Source: Ctenosaura bakeri (Eukaryota; Chordata; Lepidosauria; Squamata; Iguanidae). Taken from it: a stretch of DNA of 64,000 bases. Below are positions 51,573-62,610 of the stretch, in pieces. The notes beneath the pieces are model-generated. The model ran no database searches, was not told the DNA's origin, and was given only the letters and a program-made list of their open reading frames with translations. Numbering within the stretch: the first letter of the stretch is position 1; each line of letters opens with the position of its first letter. The stretch is from NCBI GenBank assembly GCA_948474755.1, contig CAOLHI010000734.1, positions 868,001 through 932,000 on the forward strand. The letters run 5' to 3'. Made by a program: the position numbers and the translations under genes.

Positions 51573-53320
51573 ATGCTGCTGTTTGGGGAAGACTATTCTC
51601 AGATTGTTCTCATAAAATAGCCTTTTTGTGGGAAGAAAACCTTTGCTGTGTGTAGAAGCTCATGTTTGGCTCCCAGCCATTTTCCCCCTCCAGCTTTCTT
51701 AACATCTATGTTTTATATGTCAAGTTTTTCTTAGTCTTACCTTTTTTCTTTTGTCCTTGAAAGTTTGTTGCTTAAATGATTTTAAGCTTGGCATTTTCCC
51801 AGGTTTGTAAAAGAGGTCCTATGGCTGAAATAACATTTGTAAATTAGATAGTGCTTTCGGGTTCATAATATTTCTGAGAGGACATCTGGGGGTGGACATG
51901 AAGCCTCCTCCTGCTGGGTGAAATTTATTGTTATCAAGCTGTAGAGTTGAAGGATCTTCTGGTGGGAGTATTGTCCATCATTTCAAAGTCATTTTTAAAC
52001 ATAACTTGACATTATATTGAAACTAAGCTGAATATTGTATGTCTGCTTTTTGGTGGGGATGTTTGTGTGTGGGTCAGAGAAACACATAAAAGGGATATTG
52101 TGGGCCAGTCTTGGCCTTTTTAATTATTTGATCAAATGCTTCAGTTTTCCCTTTCCTGTTACCTTGACATCCAGCCCCAGGAAAAAAGTAGTTATGTGTG
52201 AGAGGCCATCTGGCTCAGTGATCTAAGTGGGCCTGTTATATAAGTGGTAGCAGGAACTAGAGTGGATAACTCATTTTGCAGGCATTGACAATCTGGGTCT
52301 ATTAGAATGGGTTCACCTTTGTCGAGTTCCAATTAAATTCTTTGCCTGCCTCTTGCTCGATCATTAGGTGGCACTCTCATTCTTGCAAACAGGAGCATGA
52401 CACCGTAATTGAAAATTATTCTCATAGAGTAACAGTTCTTAACCTTTTCTTTAATGCAAATCCCCTTTAAATATCTTTTGTTGCCATGCACTCCCAAAAC
52501 TTAAGACTTAAAATTCTGAAGTGCGTCAAATAATTATTTAAGGTTGCTTATCAAAGGTCTTCAAATTTGGAGAAGTACAGTCTTATTACAATATCTTTAT
52601 TGGAATGATTCCGTGCAAATTTATAATCATACCTCAACACCGAACTGTGGACTAATATTAATAGTTCATTTTAATTAATTAATGAGAAGGTTGGTGCTGC
52701 TTTTCGCTTGGAAGTTGTGTTGTGTTGAGCTTATTCTAATTGTAAAAGTTCATAACATTTCTTCAAGGCTTTGTGGACTCCCTATGAGGATATTGCGACT
52801 CTCCGGGAGTCCATGGACTGCAGACTAAGAACCCCATATCATGGAAGATTCTCTTCTCCCTTCATCCCATGTGAATATGGGGGAATGTAGTCATTCCCCT
52901 CCTTCTTGACAGTGGGATGGATGGAAGCAGATCTGTTAAAGAAGAGACCATAGTTCAGAGCAACGTATGCAAAAAATCCCAGGTTCCATCCCAGTTTCTT
53001 CATTTAAAAGGACCTACTAACAGGCAGTGAACAAAATATCTTTGAGGGATCTGGACAGCGGTTGCCAGTAAACAACACTGGATTGGTCAAATACTCTGAC
53101 TTTTTATCAGAGCTTGGAAAAATTACTTTTTTGGACTGCAAGCCCAGAATCCCACAGATTTGTTGATCACTGGATATAGTAGTTGGGGGATTTTTAAGAA
53201 CTGTTGTCCCTCCCCCCCAATAACTTTCCTCAGCTTTTGCTTAATGTAAGGTTTCTGTGACTTTCCCTCCTCTACCAAATTCATATAGCTGATAACACTT
53301 CCAGCCCTTATACATTATGA
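51573..53320 (+). other. BRF1: BRF1 downstream intron, unremarkable part
   Basis: No exon or RNA gene found. A weak foldback-like fragment may lie at 53125-53215 (CTGCAAGCCCAGAATCCCAC), too eroded to assign. Confidence 0.5.
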
Positions 53321-53529
53321 CAGGAGCCCTGGTGGTGCAGTGGTTAAATGCCAGTACTGCAAGCCACAAGGTTGTGAGTTCGATCCTGCTGGGCTCCAAG
53401 GTTGACTCAGCCTTCCATCCTTCTGCAGGTTGGTAAAATGAGTACCCAGCTTGTTGGGGGCGTGTATAGAAATACATGCTATTTGTAAGTTGTTCGCTGC
53501 CTTGATCCATATGGAGAGGTGGGATACAA

Positions 53530-53584
<55 letters not shown>

Positions 53585-53590
53585 GTAATA
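53321..53590 (+). mobile_element. Third tRNA-derived SINE type with (AAT)n tail
   Basis: GGAGCCCTGGTGGTGCAGTGGTTAAATGCCAGTACTGCA with TTGTGAGTTCGATCCTGC forms a tRNA-like head. The body is GTTGACTCAGCCTTCCATCC, then GGTAAAATGAGTACCCAGCTTGTTGGGGG. The 3' end GTTCGCTGCCTTGATCCATATGGAGAGGTGGGATACAAA is LINE-tail-like, and about 18 AAT triplets follow. The (AAT)n tract borders the old DIRS element. Confidence 0.85.
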
Positions 53591-53934
53591 ATAAGTGGTT
53601 CTTCTTTGTAATCTCTGTGACTCACACAGATGGGTTTACTGAGCTTGTGCAGTGCATTGTTTGGAACTTCTAGAGCTGTTATGCAAGCATTTTGGCAGTA
53701 GCCCTTCCTCCACTGGTACATATGACCAGCCATTTTCCCGCTTAAACTCACAGTTCCTTTTTGTCTACCACAGCAGCAGCATGAATGGGTAGCTGTGCAT
53801 TTTGGCTTTGATCGTTAGGGTTTTTTTTTACTTGGACTGCTAAGTCATCTTTCAGCTTTCTTCTGTGATTTGGTTTGGTAACTTTGTTTGCTTCATTTGA
53901 TTTGGACTTTCTCAGCTTCTCTCCACTAGTCATG

Positions 53935-56470
53935 TCATCAGGATCTTTTAGGAAGTGTTCCACTTGTGGAGCAAAATCCCAGATACCAATTGCCACTCCC
54001 ATTGCTTCTTGTGCCTGGGAGAGACTCACAATATCAGGTTCTGTTCACACTGTAAGATGATGACTCTGCAGGCCCTCAAAAACCGCTCTTTGTGCCTAAA
54101 GGGCCTCCTATATGATGAGGGCCTGACTTGTCTGGATTCTTCTTTGATGTGCAGTAGTCCTTTGGTTCTGCACCCTTCTCCAGTACCAACTCCTCCTTCA
54201 TCCACCTCATGAGTCTCATCTAATTGACCTCCTACTGAGGCTCCTGCACCTGAAAGTTCCAAGTGTTCCACATCTGATCCTGCCATTGGTATTGGCAAAT
54301 CAACATGTGAGTCCTCCTGTAGCAGGGTTTCTTCGATGCTGGGACATTCTCTCAATCTTGAGTCTGCTTCTTGGAGTGCTGAACAGAAGCTCCATAAGAA
54401 GAAAAACAGATCCAAATATCTTTCTCAATCTCAGTTACTTTCCTTGGTGGTCTCTACATTTGCTTCTGCACCAGCATCACCAGACCACTCTCTACCTCCT
54501 TGTTCTCTGGCTCAAACTTTTCAGCCCTCAACGCTACACCACTCCCTGGAGATTATGCAAACATTGGCCATGTCAGATGGTGAGATAGTTGACTCTCCCC
54601 CCTCTGGGCATCAGCATTCTCAAGTTCTTCCATGAGCCATGGTTATTTCTGCCTCCTGGAACTTTCCCTTCCAGGGATGCCTCTCTCCCACCTTTGCCTC
54701 CTGCTCTTCATAGGCCTACATCTTGATGTTAATCTTTGGGTTCATCTTGATCTTCCATTTCATTGGCTTTGAGGGTTTGGGATTGACCTTCTCCAGTTTG
54801 TCATAGATCCCGGCGATTCCATTGCTCTTCTACTAAGGCTGCCAAATCTGGGCAGTTCAGCCATAGACACCACACTCCGTCCCCGCAAACTTATCAGTAT
54901 TTTCTTTCCCCATCTGATGGACTTCTCTCTCTGAGGAAGTTATGGAGTATTACGATCCTGATTACTATTACTCCATGTGCTGTGGTCTGATCCATCATTG
55001 GTACACTTACGTCTATCAGGATTGAAGTCCATCTCAATATTATCACAGTCAAGATTTCTCCTCTTACCATTATACAACGAGGTATGGAGAATTGTCAGAT
55101 TAGTGTGCTTTAAATATTGGCAGCAGAGACAGCTCTTTGTGTTTTGGAGTCTCTAAGGCACCAAGTGGTTCAAGTAATATTAGACAACATCATGGTCATC
55201 TGTTACTTGAACAAACAGGGGGGAACACAGTTGAAGATTCTTCTGCACTCTTTCAATCTAGAACTGGTGCCTGGACAGAGATATCCTGTTCTTAGCAATT
55301 CAGCTGCCAGGAGACAAGAATACCTTAGTGGATGCCCTGATCAGATCGCCAGATCCTGCCATGAATGGAAGCTCCATCCTGATGTTTTCCAATCTGTGTT
55401 CTGCATTTGGGGACACCTGAAGTCGATCTCTTTGCATCACATCAGAATGCACAGTGCACCATGTTCTACTCAAGGACTCAGAAGGTACAGGGATCGCTAG
55501 GTGACACTTCCCTGTATCCTTGGGGGAATGTCGCCGTGTACGCTTTCCCCCATTCCCTCTTATCACAGAAGTCCTCTCCCAAGTTGTGCAGGTGCAGAGT
55601 GAGCTGCATTCTGGTGACTGTGGTGGCTGAGATAGCCATGGTTTGCCTATCTTTTCCACCTGTCTCAGAGTTTATCTCAAGTTTCCATTGAGACCAAATG
55701 TCTTGACTCTTCATGATGGTCGGATTCAGCATTCACACGTGGACACCCTCAAGCTGATGGCCTGGAGGATCCATCCTTTGATCTGCTCTCAACACTGCTT
55801 TGTCGAATCCTAACAGCTGCTCTAGGCCTTCTGCTTGAAGATCCTACACCTACAAGTGGGACAGGTTTCTCTTGTTCTTGTTTATGCAACACATACTTCC
55901 AGATATGGGCTAGATTCAGCATGTTTTGGACTTTCTGTTTTCTTTATTTGAAAAGGCCTCTTCCTTTCATCTATCAAATTGTACCTGGCTGCTGTATCCC
56001 ATCAGTTCCAGTTGACAGGCAAGCCTTCTTGTTTCCAGAGCCCTCTAGTGAAATATTTCCTGAAGGGCTACAAGTTCAAGTCCAAGTCCAAGTCTAAGTT
56101 CAGGCTCTTGCAGCTCAGTGGACTTTGGACTTGTCCTTTTACAGCTCTCCCAGAGATGGTTTGAATAAATGGTGACTTGTGCGACTTGTGCGATCTGCCT
56201 CCTGATGTGGAACACAGCCTTCTTGATTGCAGTAATATCAGCCAGGCGAGCTGGAGAGCTCTGTGCTCTCTGTATTGATGCTTCCTATCTATGTTTCCAA
56301 ATGGGTCTCCTCAGTGATTTATCTGGTCTATGAACTAGACAAGAAAGATCCTGCTGTCACTGTGCATAATCATTCAGTGAGAGCTGTGGCTACTTCTTCA
56401 ACAAAGAGGGTTTCCTTGGAGGACATTTGTAGGTAGCTACCTGGTCTCTATCTTTGATCTTTATCTCACA
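53935..56470 (+). pseudogene. Old DIRS gag / RNase H / recombinase relics
   Basis: The gag start at 53935 reads SGSFRKCSTCGAKSQ and then LQALKNRSLCLKGLL, in line with the young gag zinc region (FKKCVSCGRK ... PQTLRNRSARLKSYC). A Ser/Pro-rich zone follows. At 55117-55500 DNIMVICYLNKQGGTQLK matches the young RNase H DNTTAVCYINRQGGAHST. At 55920-56150 a segment like KYFLKGYKF matches RFLKGLHHL of the recombinase. At 56190-56410 pieces like AVISARRAGELCAL and HSVRAVATSST match the arginine and HxxR regions. Multiple stops and a deleted RT make it dead. Confidence 0.7.
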
Positions 56471-56730
56471 CTATAGACTGGACTCTAGGGCTGAAGTTGC
56501 CTTTGGGACAGCCGTGTTCTACTCCAGTGTTGCATGACTCACTACCGCCTGGGTTAGCAGCTTACTAGTCTAAAATTTGAGTCTTAGAGACCACAAAGAA
56601 GAAGAACAGGTTGCTCACCTGTAACTGTGGTTCATTGAGTGGTCATTTGTGAATTCACACAATACCCACCCTTCCTGCCAACTTTTGTCAGGCTCAATAT
56701 ACTTAGCTCCTGTACTACTGCTTCTTCTTC

Positions 56731-56895
56731 GTGGTCTCTGTGCCTTCATACACTAGGAGCTTTAGCGCCTGCGCGGTAGCGTTCGGAAACTTCTAGAGCT
56801 TGTTCGCTTGGCGGGAACCCCTCCCCCACGCCGGTACTGCGCATGCTCCTCCCGCCGAGCAACGGTCTCTCCTCAGTTCTTTCTCGTCCGCCGTC
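56731..56895 (+). repeat. Left inverted terminal repeat of young DIRS
   Basis: Reverse-complementary to about 62611-62773 with few differences. Shared landmarks are CATACACTAGGAGCTTT, GCGCCTGCGCGGTAGCG, TTCGGAAACTTCTAGAGC, GGCGGGAACCCCTCCCCCACGCC, GGTACTGCGCATGCTCCTCC and CAACGGTCTCTCCTCAG. It is CpG rich and probably carries the element's promoter (inference). Confidence 0.93.
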
Positions 56896-57052
56896 GCGTA
56901 CGGAAGGTTCTTTAGTTTGTTCCTCTCACTTTTGTGCTTGGCTTGCTGTTTTCACGGTTTTACGGACTTTTGGACTGTCTCTGACCTCTCTTTCGGACTC
57001 CCCCTTTGGCTTTGGTCTTTTCGGATTTTCGCAGTTTGGCGTTCTTCGTCTT

Positions 57053-59505
57053 ATGTCCGCGCTCTTCAAGAAGTGCGTGTCCTGCGGGCGCAAGGTTGCC
57101 CTCAACGACAACCACAAGGAGTGTCTCTTCTGTTTGGGTGAGTCCCACAACATCCGGACTTGCCCAGTTTGCCGGGATTTTACTCCCCAAACTCTCCGCA
57201 ACCGGTCCGCGAGACTCAAGTCTTATTGTTGGGAACAGTCTCTGCGGGCGATAGACGAGACCTCCACTTCCAAGATGGCCGACAAGAAGACGACCACGCC
57301 ATCGACGGTATCGGCGGCTGCCGTTCCGTCCACCTCGTCGGTATCGGGCTCGGTACCGGCGAAAACGCCGATCTCGGCGTTACCGAGGATCCCGAAGCTG
57401 TCGGCGGCTGCCAAGTCAGCGAAAGGATCCTCGACGGCGAGGAAGGCTGAGGCTCCCCTGACGGAGACGCCTGCTAAAAAGCGCCCTGCTCCGGACGGAG
57501 GCAAGGGCAAGGAGAAGGAGAAGAAGAAGAAGAAGAAGGAGAAGAAGCGCTCCCCGGCTGGGGACGTTCAACCTCCTACTCCTCCTCCTACTCAGCAGCC
57601 TTCCAAAGGGCGAGGCGAGTCCGTCGATCTCTCGGAGGATGAGATCGAGGACGTTCCCCAACAGCGCCCGGACTCGCCTGTGGCAGACCCTCCAACCCTG
57701 GTGGAGGAGCGCCACCGCCCTCCTAGCCGTCGCAGGTCGGCCGACCTGCAGCAGAGAGAGCCCTCTGCTTCTCCGGAGCGGCGTTCGACCTCCTTCCGGT
57801 CCCGGTCCCGCTCTTCCGAGCGTCCGGTGGCCTCGCCGCCTCCTAGGGAGACAAGAGAGGAACAACCTCGCTCGTCTGCCTCCAGATACACCTCGGCGTC
57901 CTACGTGGCCAGGTACGCGAGGGAATCTGAATGGAGAGAGCGCCCGGCCTCTTATCGGTCACATTCACCATCGTACCGGGATCGGTACCATCGTGGCCCG
58001 AGTCGCTGGGAGACCTTCCGGAGGTCCCGGTCACCTCGTCGACAGCGCGAATCGCGCTCGCCTAGAGGGGACGAGGCTCGGTACCGTCGACGCCGAAGCC
58101 GATCTCCGTCGGACCGCCGCTCCTTCAGCTGCTCTCCCTCTCCTCGATATCATAGGGCGAGGGAGCCTTCACCTCGGTATCGGGCGATATCGCCACCTCC
58201 TAGGGTCACGGCAACGGCGACGCGCCCTACGGAGTCGGTGGTGACTGAGCGGGCCACGACGACGTCAGCCTGCCAGACTACCCCTGTCACCACTAAGAAG
58301 GTGAAGTCAGTAGTCAGCCAGCCCAAACGGGACGCTGCTACTACCACCGCCCCGGCTGCAGAGAAGCCTAGGAAGGCAACACCTGTGGCGACTGCGAAGG
58401 AGCCGGAAAGCGAGCGGCGAGAGGACTCACCGACCTCAGAGTCGTACGACTCGAGTGCGGAATCAGAGGTGTCTGAGGCGGCCTCCCAGGAGTCTCCTCC
58501 GCTGGGATTCGGGGACCCGATCCCAGATTCTGCTCCAGAGGACGTCCACCAGTTCTCTGCGATGCTGCTCCGCATGGCTACTACCCTCGGCCTTAAGATC
58601 GCCGATGCGGAGCCGGAGGACGACGATCCAGCCTTCTCCGTCTTCGAGGAGAAGCGACCTGCCGCGGCCCCGCTGCCTCTCCTGCCCCGGGTATCCAGAC
58701 TAGTGAAGGCCGCCTGGGATAGGCCGGCCTCGGCTCAGCCGATACCGCAGCGGTTGGAACACCTCTACAGGGTGCAGAAGGATAACGCCGGTTATCTCTT
58801 TAATCACCCTGCACCGAACTCTGTGGTGGTCGAGTCGGCACAGACGAAAGGCTCCGGCAGGCAACACACCACCCCGCCGGACAAAGAGGCAGGAAGTTGG
58901 ACGCCTATGCAAGAAGGTTCTATTCAGCTGCCTCCTTGCAGATCAGGCTGTCCAACACTCAGGCTTGCCTCGTGGCATACCTGAAAAAGGTGCTCGATCG
59001 CCTGCAACCGGCGATGGAGGCGGTACCGGAGGACATCCGCCAAGCCTCCTCCGTGATCTTCAACGAGGCCATCTCCATCGCTCGGCAGCAGATGGCCTCC
59101 TCCAGGCACGCAGTGGAGATTGCCTCCCGGGTCATGGCGGGATCCATCGGCCTGCGCCGCCATGCTTGGCTGCGGCCGGCCGACATCCAGGAGGACACCA
59201 GAAGGAGGATTGAAGATCTCCCCTTCGACGGTGAGGGCCTATTCAATTCGTCCACAGACGAAGCTTTGGACAATCTCGTTAAGGCGAGGCTGACCGCCAA
59301 GAAGATCGGGCTACAGCCGGCCATGCAAGCCCGCAGGACCTCCACCTTCCGCCCATCCTGGCGACGATCTTCCACCTCGTCGTTCCAGCGTTCGGCCCAG
59401 TCTGGACAGTCGAGACCGTCCTCCGGCTCATCGGCCAGACGCACGATTAGGCGACGCCCGGCTTCGTCGAAGAAGTCCTCCTCCGAGACAAAGTCTCGGT
59501 TTTGA
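57053..59505 (+). pseudogene. Young DIRS gag-like protein (ORF1), one frameshift
   Basis: The likely start is the ATG at 57053, because recognisable protein begins there (SALFKKCVSCGRK). An in-frame ATG at 56843 lies inside the terminal repeat. Residues 8-45 hold Cys/His pairs (CVSC, HKECLFC, HNIRTCPVC), a zinc-binding-like cluster. A Lys/Glu-rich stretch (near 57510-57550) and a long Ser-Arg/Arg-rich domain (57710-58200) follow, the latter resembling the SR domains of RNA-binding proteins. The frame from 57053 stops at 58984. The continuation (DAYARRFYSAASLQ...) is in another frame from about 58891 to 59505. A one-base loss near 58890 explains this, so the copy is probably broken here. The role by family is RNA/DNA packaging of the intermediate. 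Confidence 0.8.
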
Positions 59506-59506
59506 C

Positions 59507-61420
59507 GTGCCTGGCAGGACCTACCAATACCCATTCTTCAGCCTACCATCAGCGCTCGGAGACCGACCGACTCTTGCTCGACATCTTGCGGAGTGGCAGT
59601 GTGTCACTACGGACTCTTGGGTGCTTTCCATCGTCCGTCTTGGCTACGCCATCGAGTTTCTCGATATTCCTCCTCGAGGCGTTTACTATTCCACGCCGTC
59701 GAGTCCGGCCCTCCTGGAAGAGATCCAATCCCTCCTCCAGAAAGGGGCGATCGAGCAGCTCCCGCAAGAGGCCAAGACCACCGGCTTCTTCTCCAGGTAC
59801 TTCACGGTACCGAAAGCCGACGGTACCCTCCGACCGATCCTAGACCTCAGAGGGGTGAACTACTACATCCGCCCCAAAAGGTTCAAGATGGTCACGATAC
59901 CGTCGATCCTGCCCTTCCTACATCGAGGGGACTGGTTCGCCTCCATCGATCTCCGAGACGCATACTTCCATATCGCCATTCGCCCGCAGCACAGACGGTA
60001 CCTCCGCTTCGCAGTCGACGACACCTGTTACCAGTACAAGGTGCTGCCGTTCGGACTCTCGACTGCCCCAAGGGTCTTCACCAAGTGCATGGCCCCGGTG
60101 GTATCCTTCCTGCGGACGAAGGGTGCTTCTGTCTTCCCTTACCTCGACGATTGGCTGTTGGTGGCGTCCTGCAAACAGAGACTTTACCATGACGTCCACA
60201 TGACGTTGTCACTCCTGACCCGCCTTGGTCTACGGGTGAATCCGAAGAAGTCCCACCTCGAGCCGGCGAGGATCTTGGACTTCATCGGGGCGACGCTCGA
60301 CTCGACCTCCGCCAGGGCGTACCTACCAGAGTCTCGAGCCCAAACCCTGATCCGGGCCGCCGCTCACGCGCGTACGGCCCCGACGTTATCTGCGAGAAGC
60401 GTCCAGCAGCTCTTGGGCTACATGGCTGCGACGACCGCTGTGACATATCTCGCCAGGCTGAGAGCGAGACCTCTTCAACACTGGTTCGTCCGCATATTCG
60501 ACCCCCTGCGAGACGAACAGACACTCCGACTGCAGCTGCCGGGAGACGTCCGCTCATCCCTCCGATGGTGGCAGTCGCGACGCAATCTCATGTCAGGGAT
60601 GCCTTTCCAACAGCCGACACCGAAGGTGACGGTAACGACCGACGCCTCCCTGTATGGATGGGGTGCCCACTGCGGCGATCTCAGAGTCCGCGACAGATGG
60701 ACCGACGACGAGACCGCTCTCCATATCAACGCGCTGGAGCTACTCGCCGTCTTGAAAGCGCTACGGGCGTTCCGCCACGTCGTAGCGGGGCGGACGGTCC
60801 TGGTTCTGACGGACAATACCACCGCCGTCTGTTACATCAACAGACAAGGAGGGGCTCACTCCACAACCCTGCTCAACATTGCACTCGACTTGTGGGAATG
60901 GTGCATTCGCCTGCATACGCATCCCGTGGCAGTTCACCTGGCCGGGCAGGAGAACACCACGGCAGACGCCCTCAGCAGGGACACCTCATCCCATCACGAA
61001 TGGTCTCTCTCCGGAGAGGCGTTCAGACTGATTCGGGACCGCTGGGGCGAACCATCGATCGACCTCTTCGCGACCAGGGAAAACGCGAAGTGTCGCCGAT
61101 TCTGTTCCAGAGCGGGCCACGATCGTGCCTCCATCGGGGACGCTTTCCAGTTTCCGTGGACCGGGGAACTCCTCTACGCGTTCCCGCCGTTCCCGCTGCT
61201 CGGCCGGACGATATCGAAGATCCTCGCCGACCGAGCCGACGCGATCCTGGTAGCCACGTACTGGCCGAGGCAACATTGGTTCGCACCCCTGCTACAAGCC
61301 GCACGAGACGACCTGCTCCGGTTGCCACCGACACCGGACCTGCTCTCCCACTCCGGCGGCCGAGTCCTCCATCCGGACCTGCCACGCCTGGCCCTCCATG
61401 CCTGGAGGATATCGCACTAG
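59507..61420 (+). CDS. Young DIRS reverse transcriptase-RNase H with C-terminal extension
   Basis: An intact 637-codon frame; the first codon at 59507 is GTG and no ATG lies at the start. It directly follows the gag stop (59503-59505) in a different frame and is open a little upstream. Translation may therefore use frameshifting or reinitiation. RT: VPKADGTLRPILDLRG, FASIDLRDAYFHI (catalytic Asp148), LPFGLSTAPRVFTK and YLDDWL (Asp214, Asp215). RNase H: TTDASLYGWG (Asp379), ALELLAVLKAL (Glu411), LTDNTTAVCYI (Asp436) and TADALSRD (Asp487), so all four metal ligands are present. From about residue 500 an extension has SIDLFATRENAKCRRF and LLYAFPPFPLL, a domain that DIRS-like elements often carry at this place and that is related to methyltransferase-like folds (inference, no catalytic test possible). 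Confidence 0.92.
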   Translation: MPGRTYQYPFFSLPSALGDRPTLARHLAEWQCVTTDSWVLSIVRLGYAIEFLDIPPRGVYYSTPSSPALLEEIQSLLQKGAIEQLPQEAKTTGFFSRYFTVPKADGTLRPILDLRGVNYYIRPKRFKMVTIPSILPFLHRGDWFASIDLRDAYFHIAIRPQHRRYLRFAVDDTCYQYKVLPFGLSTAPRVFTKCMAPVVSFLRTKGASVFPYLDDWLLVASCKQRLYHDVHMTLSLLTRLGLRVNPKKSHLEPARILDFIGATLDSTSARAYLPESRAQTLIRAAAHARTAPTLSARSVQQLLGYMAATTAVTYLARLRARPLQHWFVRIFDPLRDEQTLRLQLPGDVRSSLRWWQSRRNLMSGMPFQQPTPKVTVTTDASLYGWGAHCGDLRVRDRWTDDETALHINALELLAVLKALRAFRHVVAGRTVLVLTDNTTAVCYINRQGGAHSTTLLNIALDLWEWCIRLHTHPVAVHLAGQENTTADALSRDTSSHHEWSLSGEAFRLIRDRWGEPSIDLFATRENAKCRRFCSRAGHDRASIGDAFQFPWTGELLYAFPPFPLLGRTISKILADRADAILVATYWPRQHWFAPLLQAARDDLLRLPPTPDLLSHSGGRVLHPDLPRLALHAWRISH

Positions 61421-62433
61421 ACGATCCCGTGCTCGGTACCGTCCTCGTCGCGGCCAGGAAGGAATCCACCCGTCGCAACTATCAATACAAGTGGCGACGC
61501 TTCCTGACCTTCGCTAACAAGAGGAGTGAGCCGGTATCGCCCGCGGGGCTCTCTACCGTCCTGCACTTCCTCCTGCACCTCCGGCAACAGGGGCTGGCGT
61601 TTCCATCCCTGAAGGTGTATCTTTCCGCGATCGTGGCATACCAGCCGCCACGATCGGCTGCCTCGGCCTTCTTCAGGAACGATACCGTTAAGCGGTTCCT
61701 GAAAGGACTTCATCATCTCTACCCGCCGGTATCGCCGCCGCTACCGCCGTGGTCCCTCTCGCTGGTGCTCTCGCAGCTGACAAAGCCGCCCTTCGAGCCG
61801 ATGGCGACCTCGGATGACAGGCGCCTGACCATGAAGACTGCCTTCTTGGTAGCGGTGACCTCGGCGAGGCGAGCGGGTGAGATCACAGCTCTTCGATCCG
61901 ATGAGCCCTTCACGGTCTTCCACAGAGACAAGGTGGTCCTGAGACCTGACATCTCGTTCCTGCCTAAGGTGGTGTCCAGTTTCCATCTTAACCAGGACAT
62001 CATCCTGCCTGCCTTCTTCCCGAACCCGACGACACCGTTGGAGCGGTCTCTCCACTCCCTGGACGTGCGTCGGGCCGTGGCCTTCTACATGGACAGGACT
62101 GCTTCCTTCCGACAGACGCCGCATCTCTTCGTTTGCTATGGGCGACGTCGGAAGGGCCTCAAAGTGTCCACCCAGCGCTTCTCCAAATGGGTGGTCCGGA
62201 CTATTCAACTGGCGTATGAGCTCGCGAGGAAGCCTCCGCCAGTCCTGCTTCGAGCCCACTCCACCAGAGCGGTGGCTACTTCTGCGGCCCTCCTGCGAGG
62301 AGTTGACCTGCATGAACTCTGCCGTGTGGCGACCTGGTCCCAACCATCGACCTTCGTGCGCCACTACAGGCTCGACTGCCGGTCGTGCAGAGATGCCCGG
62401 TTTGGACGTGAGGTGTTGGCTTCCGTGCTGTAG
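60565..62433 (+). CDS. Young DIRS tyrosine recombinase
   Basis: The frame is open for 622 codons from 60565, but the recognisable enzyme spans about 61400-62433. The first ~280 codons overlap the RT-RNase H gene in another frame and look non-homologous (Arg/Pro rich), so the true start is uncertain. N-terminal SAM-like DNA-binding region: ARKESTRRNYQYKWRRFLTF. Catalytic domain: Arg435 in TSARRAGEITALR, His565 and Arg568 in RAHSTRAVATS, Trp591 in ATWSQPSTF and the nucleophile Tyr601 in RHYRLD. This is the full R..HxxR..W..Y set. It joins the circular DNA copy to the target by strand exchange. No internal stop. Confidence 0.93.
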   Translation: MVAVATQSHVRDAFPTADTEGDGNDRRLPVWMGCPLRRSQSPRQMDRRRDRSPYQRAGATRRLESATGVPPRRSGADGPGSDGQYHRRLLHQQTRRGSLHNPAQHCTRLVGMVHSPAYASRGSSPGRAGEHHGRRPQQGHLIPSRMVSLRRGVQTDSGPLGRTIDRPLRDQGKREVSPILFQSGPRSCLHRGRFPVSVDRGTPLRVPAVPAARPDDIEDPRRPSRRDPGSHVLAEATLVRTPATSRTRRPAPVATDTGPALPLRRPSPPSGPATPGPPCLEDIALDDPVLGTVLVAARKESTRRNYQYKWRRFLTFANKRSEPVSPAGLSTVLHFLLHLRQQGLAFPSLKVYLSAIVAYQPPRSAASAFFRNDTVKRFLKGLHHLYPPVSPPLPPWSLSLVLSQLTKPPFEPMATSDDRRLTMKTAFLVAVTSARRAGEITALRSDEPFTVFHRDKVVLRPDISFLPKVVSSFHLNQDIILPAFFPNPTTPLERSLHSLDVRRAVAFYMDRTASFRQTPHLFVCYGRRRKGLKVSTQRFSKWVVRTIQLAYELARKPPPVLLRAHSTRAVATSAALLRGVDLHELCRVATWSQPSTFVRHYRLDCRSCRDARFGREVLASVL

Positions 62434-62469
62434 GACCTGACCCGCCGTCCGACCGGTAAGCTACACAGT

Positions 62470-62566
62470 CTCCTAGTGTATGAAGGCACAGAGACCACGA
62501 AAAAGAAGAACAGGTTGCTTACCTGTAACTGTGGTTCTTCGAGTGGTCATCTGTGCCATCATACAC
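62470..62566 (+). repeat. Internal complementary region (ICR) of young DIRS
   Basis: 62470-62508 is the reverse complement of the left end 56721-56759 (38 of 39). 62505-62566 is the exact reverse complement of the right end 62748-62809 (62 of 62). The two halves share GAAG at 62505-62508. So the ICR is a copy of the two outer ends joined, the template used to close the circular intermediate in DIRS-1. It begins about 37 bases after the recombinase stop codon. Confidence 0.96.
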
Positions 62567-62610
62567 ACCCGCCCTTCCTCCCCTCTTTCTCAGGTCCCTG
62601 TAGGTTCTAC

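Noticed and set aside
56926..58575. Several minus-strand frames antisense to the DIRS gag
   Set aside because: GC-rich sequence with few stops produces antisense shadows. None has a recognisable domain.
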